Shown here in pieces: positions 44,266 through 46,964 of a stretch of 46,964 bases of DNA. Source of the stretch: Lentisphaerae bacterium GWF2_50_93 (GTDB lineage Bacteria > Verrucomicrobiota > Lentisphaeria > Victivallales > GWF2-50-93); assembly GCA_001804815.1 (NCBI GenBank), contig MHBI01000043.1, positions 1 to 46,964 on the forward strand, read 5' to 3'. Each line of letters starts with the position of its first letter. Position 1 is the first letter of the stretch. The notes beneath the pieces were generated by a model that worked only from the letters and a program-made list of their open reading frames with translations, ran no database searches and had not been told where the DNA came from. The translations under genes were made by a program, and so were the position numbers.

Positions 44266-45243
44266 ATGAGGCACTTTGCGGTTACGACGACGGCGAAGGA
44301 AAAGTCCGAACTGCTTGAGATCGGAGAGCCGTCGGCTCTTAAATCCGGCGAGATACGCGGCAGGACCGTATGTAGCCTGATCAGTCCCGGCACAGAGCTT
44401 GCCTGGAGCTATTGCGGTAAAAGCTTCCCGACAACTCCCGGCTATGCGGCTGTTTTCAAAGCCGAAGAATCAGGCAATGAAGCCAGGGACATGGAAGCAG
44501 GGGCGCTTTATTTCTGCATGGGCAGCCACAGGAGCTACCAGCAGTGTGGATTTTCAGATGCTGTCAGGGTGCCAGGAGGCCTGGCTCCAGAGAAGGCGGT
44601 GCTTGCGCGTCTGATGGGTATTTCAATGACGACGCTGATAACTACAGCTGCACGGCCGGGAGACATTGTGATTGTCACCGGCGCAGGACCTGTAGGGTAT
44701 CTGGCTGCGCAGATATTTTCAATATCCGGATACGAGGTTTTAATAGTAGAGCCTGATGCCGGAAGAAGGAAATTTGTAAGTGAAGCCTGCGGTCTCAGGA
44801 CAGTTGAAAAGATTCCTCTTGATGACAAGGCAATTTCCGGCAAGGTCGCGCTTGTCGTCGAATGTTCAGGGCACGAGCAGGCTGTCTTCGACGCGTGCAG
44901 GATTGTAAGGAAGCGCGGTGAAGTAGTGATGGTCGGGGTTCCATGGCAGCGGAAGACGGATATCTGCGCGCATGAACTCCTTCATGAAGTCTTCCACAAG
45001 TACGTCGTGCTGAGAAGCGGCTGGGAATGGGAGGTCCCCCATCAGTCGTCGGATTTCAGTCCGCACAGCATATCTTCCGGATTTCAGACGGCGATGAAGT
45101 GGCTGGCAGATGGGAAAGTTAAGATTGAGGGGCTTGGCATGCTGCATGATCCGCGGAATCCGCAGGAGGTGTACCAGGATCTGCTGAACAGGCGCGCCAA
45201 GGGGCTGTTCCAGATATTCGACTGGAGTAGGTACGTGCTTTAG
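44266..45243 (+). CDS. MDR (zinc-type alcohol dehydrogenase-like) oxidoreductase
   Basis: 325 residues. The Rossmann motif VIVTGAGPVGYLAAQIF and the short N-terminal lobe (CSLISPGTELAWSY) fit medium-chain dehydrogenases of the SPGTE type, in which the usual catalytic-zinc Cys and structural-zinc Cys quartet are missing. So it may act without zinc on a sugar or polyol. No signal peptide. The last residues (SRYVL) and the stop codon (TAG) lie inside a PR-B repeat, so the original C-terminus may have been different. The cupin and deacetylase genes follow in the same direction. Confidence 0.85.
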   Translation: MRHFAVTTTAKEKSELLEIGEPSALKSGEIRGRTVCSLISPGTELAWSYCGKSFPTTPGYAAVFKAEESGNEARDMEAGALYFCMGSHRSYQQCGFSDAVRVPGGLAPEKAVLARLMGISMTTLITTAARPGDIVIVTGAGPVGYLAAQIFSISGYEVLIVEPDAGRRKFVSEACGLRTVEKIPLDDKAISGKVALVVECSGHEQAVFDACRIVRKRGEVVMVGVPWQRKTDICAHELLHEVFHKYVVLRSGWEWEVPHQSSDFSPHSISSGFQTAMKWLADGKVKIEGLGMLHDPRNPQEVYQDLLNRRAKGLFQIFDWSRYVL

Positions 45244-45297
45244 CATGTACCATCTTAATATTCAGGAATGGGACAGGCTAAAGCCCGTCCCTACTTT
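45226..45297 (+). repeat. PR-B repeat providing the dehydrogenase stop codon
   Basis: AGTAGGTACGTGCTTTAGCA begins inside the last codons of the gene. TAG at 45241-45243 is the stop. The copies at 1308 and 30144 have CAG at the equivalent place. Confidence 0.85.
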
Positions 45298-45377
45298 ATG
45301 AACATGTCTTGCGACATTAACTGCAAACGAATTCAAAAAGGCGGTTTAAAACCCGCCATACTTGTGAGGAGAAAACT

Positions 45378-45728
45378 ATGATACTACGTAAATCAGAATC
45401 AGAGGTTAAGAAGTTCGACAAGTGCCATGACGGCAAAGGGATTTTGCTCTGCACGGAAATGCTGGCGGAGTACCAGAGGAAGGAGCCAGGAATAAAGTTC
45501 TATCACGACAACATCCTGCAGTCCGGAGACAGCATCGGCGAGCATCTCCATAAGAATGACGAGGAGATGTATATAATCGTTGATGGAGCGGGCACGATGA
45601 GAATCGACGGGAAGGACGAATCCGTAGGGCCGGGAGACATATGCCTGACCCGCAGGGGGCACAGCCATTCTCTTGTTAACACGGGTTCCTCGCCGATGCG
45701 CTTCCTGGTGATCGGGGTTGTTCTATGA
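45378..45728 (+). CDS. Small cupin-domain protein
   Basis: 116 residues, a single cupin. Motif 1 is GEHLHKNDEEMYIIVDG (His56, His58, Glu62/63) and motif 2 is PGDICLTRRGHSHSL (His95 and His97), which together would bind one metal ion. Such small cupins act as sugar isomerases, dioxygenases or sensors; which one is not evident. A GAGGAG site sits before the ATG. It follows the MDR gene after a repeat-filled gap and precedes the deacetylase by 84 bp. Confidence 0.85.
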   Translation: MILRKSESEVKKFDKCHDGKGILLCTEMLAEYQRKEPGIKFYHDNILQSGDSIGEHLHKNDEEMYIIVDGAGTMRIDGKDESVGPGDICLTRRGHSHSLVNTGSSPMRFLVIGVVL

Positions 45729-45812
45729 ATAAAAAGAGAGTCCGTTTCTTGAGTTTGTCCCTGGAAAGTATATTTTCCCTGACAGGAAAAATATTAAATG
45801 AGGGAGAACAGC

Positions 45813-46649
45813 ATGAAAGACAGGAAAACACCCGCAAGAATAGAGATAACTCAGTTTCCAAAAGGAAAAAGAATTGCGGTGACGACAAGCTTCGATGATG
45901 GACAGATCCATGACCGCCGCGTTGTTGAAGCATTCAACAAATGGGGATTAAAAGGCACATTCAATCTCAATTCAGCAAAGCTTTCCCGCAAGGAACAGCG
46001 GTCAGATGCCCATATTGAAGCTGCGGAAGTCGCAAAGCTCTTTGAAGGACACGAGGTCGCTGTCCATACCGTTACCCATCCGCATCTGACAAAGCTTGAC
46101 GACGCCCAGATTGTCGAAGAGGTGCTTGGCGACCGCAAGGCCCTGGAAGATCTCGTAGGATATCCTGTACGCGGAATGGCATATCCCTACGGCAGCTACG
46201 ACCAGCATGTGATAGATGTGATACGCCGTCTCGGGATAGTGTATTCCAGGACATGTGAGAATGATCCGAGGCATTTCCCCGCCAAGGAACCTCTTGCATG
46301 GGCTTCGAACGGACACATGTTCCACAAGGATCCTTGCCCGATGAACGAGAAATTTGAGAAATTCTATTCCAACCAGCATGCGACAGGCGTATTTTTCATC
46401 TGGGGCCATTCCTATGAGTTCGACCGTGGGAACTGCTGGGATATGCTCGAGAAGATATTCAAGCCTATTTCCGGCAAGCCGGATGTCTGGTACTGCACCA
46501 ATATCGAACTTTTCGACTATGAGGATGCGCGCAAGCGCCTTGTGATCGCAGCAAACAGGCAGAGCGTCTACAACCCAAGCAGTACAACTGTAACAGTCAA
46601 TGTCGATGGAAACCTGCTTGATATAGAGCCCGGATTGAAGGTGCTATAA
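45813..46649 (+). CDS. Polysaccharide deacetylase (NodB-like, CE4)
   Basis: 278 residues from ATG 45813, chosen for AGGGAG 6 bp upstream; the ATG at 45798 is the alternative. NodB motifs are present: TSFDDG (Asp28, Asp29), HTVTHPHL (His85, His89 or His91 as metal ligands) and GMAYPYGSYD. The enzyme should remove N- or O-acetyl groups from a polysaccharide. No signal peptide is seen, so it may act in the cytoplasm or on an oligosaccharide. It completes a dehydrogenase-cupin-deacetylase cluster. A PR-A repeat begins 11 bp after the stop. Confidence 0.85.
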   Translation: MKDRKTPARIEITQFPKGKRIAVTTSFDDGQIHDRRVVEAFNKWGLKGTFNLNSAKLSRKEQRSDAHIEAAEVAKLFEGHEVAVHTVTHPHLTKLDDAQIVEEVLGDRKALEDLVGYPVRGMAYPYGSYDQHVIDVIRRLGIVYSRTCENDPRHFPAKEPLAWASNGHMFHKDPCPMNEKFEKFYSNQHATGVFFIWGHSYEFDRGNCWDMLEKIFKPISGKPDVWYCTNIELFDYEDARKRLVIAANRQSVYNPSSTTVTVNVDGNLLDIEPGLKVL

Positions 46650-46659
46650 TTTCCAGGAA

Positions 46660-46774
46660 AGTATGTCGGGTTTTAACCCGACGGGTAGATTTGGAATATA
46701 GTTGACGGTTTTCCTTCGACAGGCTACTTCGACAATGCTCAGTACTGGTCAGGACAGGAAAAACCGTCCAACTT
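46660..46774. repeat. PR-A repeat with a foreign loop insertion
   Basis: AGTATGTCGGGTTTTAACCC GAC is normal, but the second hairpin (GACGGTTTT...AAAACCGTC) is split by about 45 bp containing CTTCGACAGGC and TCAGTACTGGTCAGGACAGG. The insert differs from the one in the copy at 22230. Confidence 0.75.
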
Positions 46775-46790
46775 GCTAATAGTCTCGAAA

Positions 46791-46873
46791 TAGAATGGAG
46801 TTCCGAGATAACGGAAGGCGGGTTTTCTTACCCGCCATAAAATAGAGTACTGCGGGTTGGAAAACCCGCGCTC
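46791..46873 (+). repeat. Palindromic repeat PR-F, interrupted copy
   Basis: Same order as 13227-13308 (TAGAATGGAGTTCC, GGCGGGTTTTCTTACCCGCC, GCGGGTTGGAAAACCCGC, CGCTC). At 46874 the sequence changes abruptly to intron-like DNA. Confidence 0.85.
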
Positions 46874-46964
46874 GTGCGCCTGTGAGGCGCACATCACTGG
46901 GAGGTGAAAGTCCTCTCCAGACATACGATCTCCGGTCTGTATCTGAACGTAACTGCGTTACAGC
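46874..46964 (+). mobile_element. 5' end of a group II intron-like element
   Basis: Starts GTGCG, the conserved group II intron 5' end, then GTGCGCCT-GTG-AGGCGCAC (46874-46892), a perfect hairpin, then GGGAGGTGAAAGTCCTCTCC, a stem-loop with the typical GGTGAAAGTCC string. The element runs off the window, so no reverse transcriptase can be seen. It is inserted exactly after the CGCTC of a PR-F repeat. Confidence 0.65.

Overview
The window looks like a chromosomal segment of a Lentisphaerota (Victivallales-like) bacterium. This is an inference from gene content, because no rRNA or other phylogenetic marker is present. The main clues are five pseudopilin-like proteins that pair an N-terminal [12 protein letters not shown] motif with a C-terminal DGH motif, several very large secreted glycan-degrading enzymes, AraC and GntR regulators beside them, a zinc-ribbon Ser/Thr kinase, and intergenic spaces packed with small palindromic repeats.

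Layout. 1-4229: a DUF4380-like lipoprotein, an AraC regulator and a divergent uroporphyrinogen-decarboxylase-like protein. 4230-7718 (-): a membrane Ser/Thr kinase with a lectin-like C-terminal region. 8022-22101 (+): a pseudopilin, a GntR/LacI-type regulator with a strong promoter, two more pseudopilins, an SGNH hydrolase, a sialate-O-acetylesterase-like esterase, a 1278-residue multidomain glycosidase, a glycosidase lipoprotein, an FAD oxidoreductase and a glycerophosphodiesterase. 22303-29945 (-): a five-gene operon read from right to left, with a GntR-solute-binding-protein fusion regulator, a pseudopilin, a GH5-like glycosidase, a second pseudopilin and a 1202-residue multidomain glycosidase. 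30609-33329 (-): a GH141-like beta-helix enzyme. 33736-36311: a defence/addiction patch with a VapBC-like pair, an HKD phospholipase-D-like protein, a lactate dehydrogenase fragment, and an antitoxin whose toxin is truncated next to a MITE-like element. 36391-46649: an M23-like protein, two AraC regulators, a GH63-like glycosidase, a DUF4886-like SGNH protein, a sulfatase, an MDR dehydrogenase, a cupin and a polysaccharide deacetylase. The window ends in what appears to be the 5' end of a group II intron.

How the genes work together (inference). The content suggests breakdown of complex, possibly sulfated and acetylated polysaccharides. Glycosidases, esterases and a sulfatase trim the glycan, an oxidoreductase and an MDR enzyme process the sugars, and one-component regulators sense the products. 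Pseudopilins sit directly between regulator and hydrolase genes in two separate loci. They may be surface glycan-binding or enzyme-anchoring parts of a regulator-pseudopilin-hydrolase module. No pilus assembly ATPase, prepilin peptidase or sugar transporter is encoded here.

The second theme is the palindromic repeats. At least six families (called PR-A to PR-F here) fill most intergenic spaces, often start at or within a stop codon, nest inside one another, and in one case form an in-frame 19-codon insert in a glycosidase gene.
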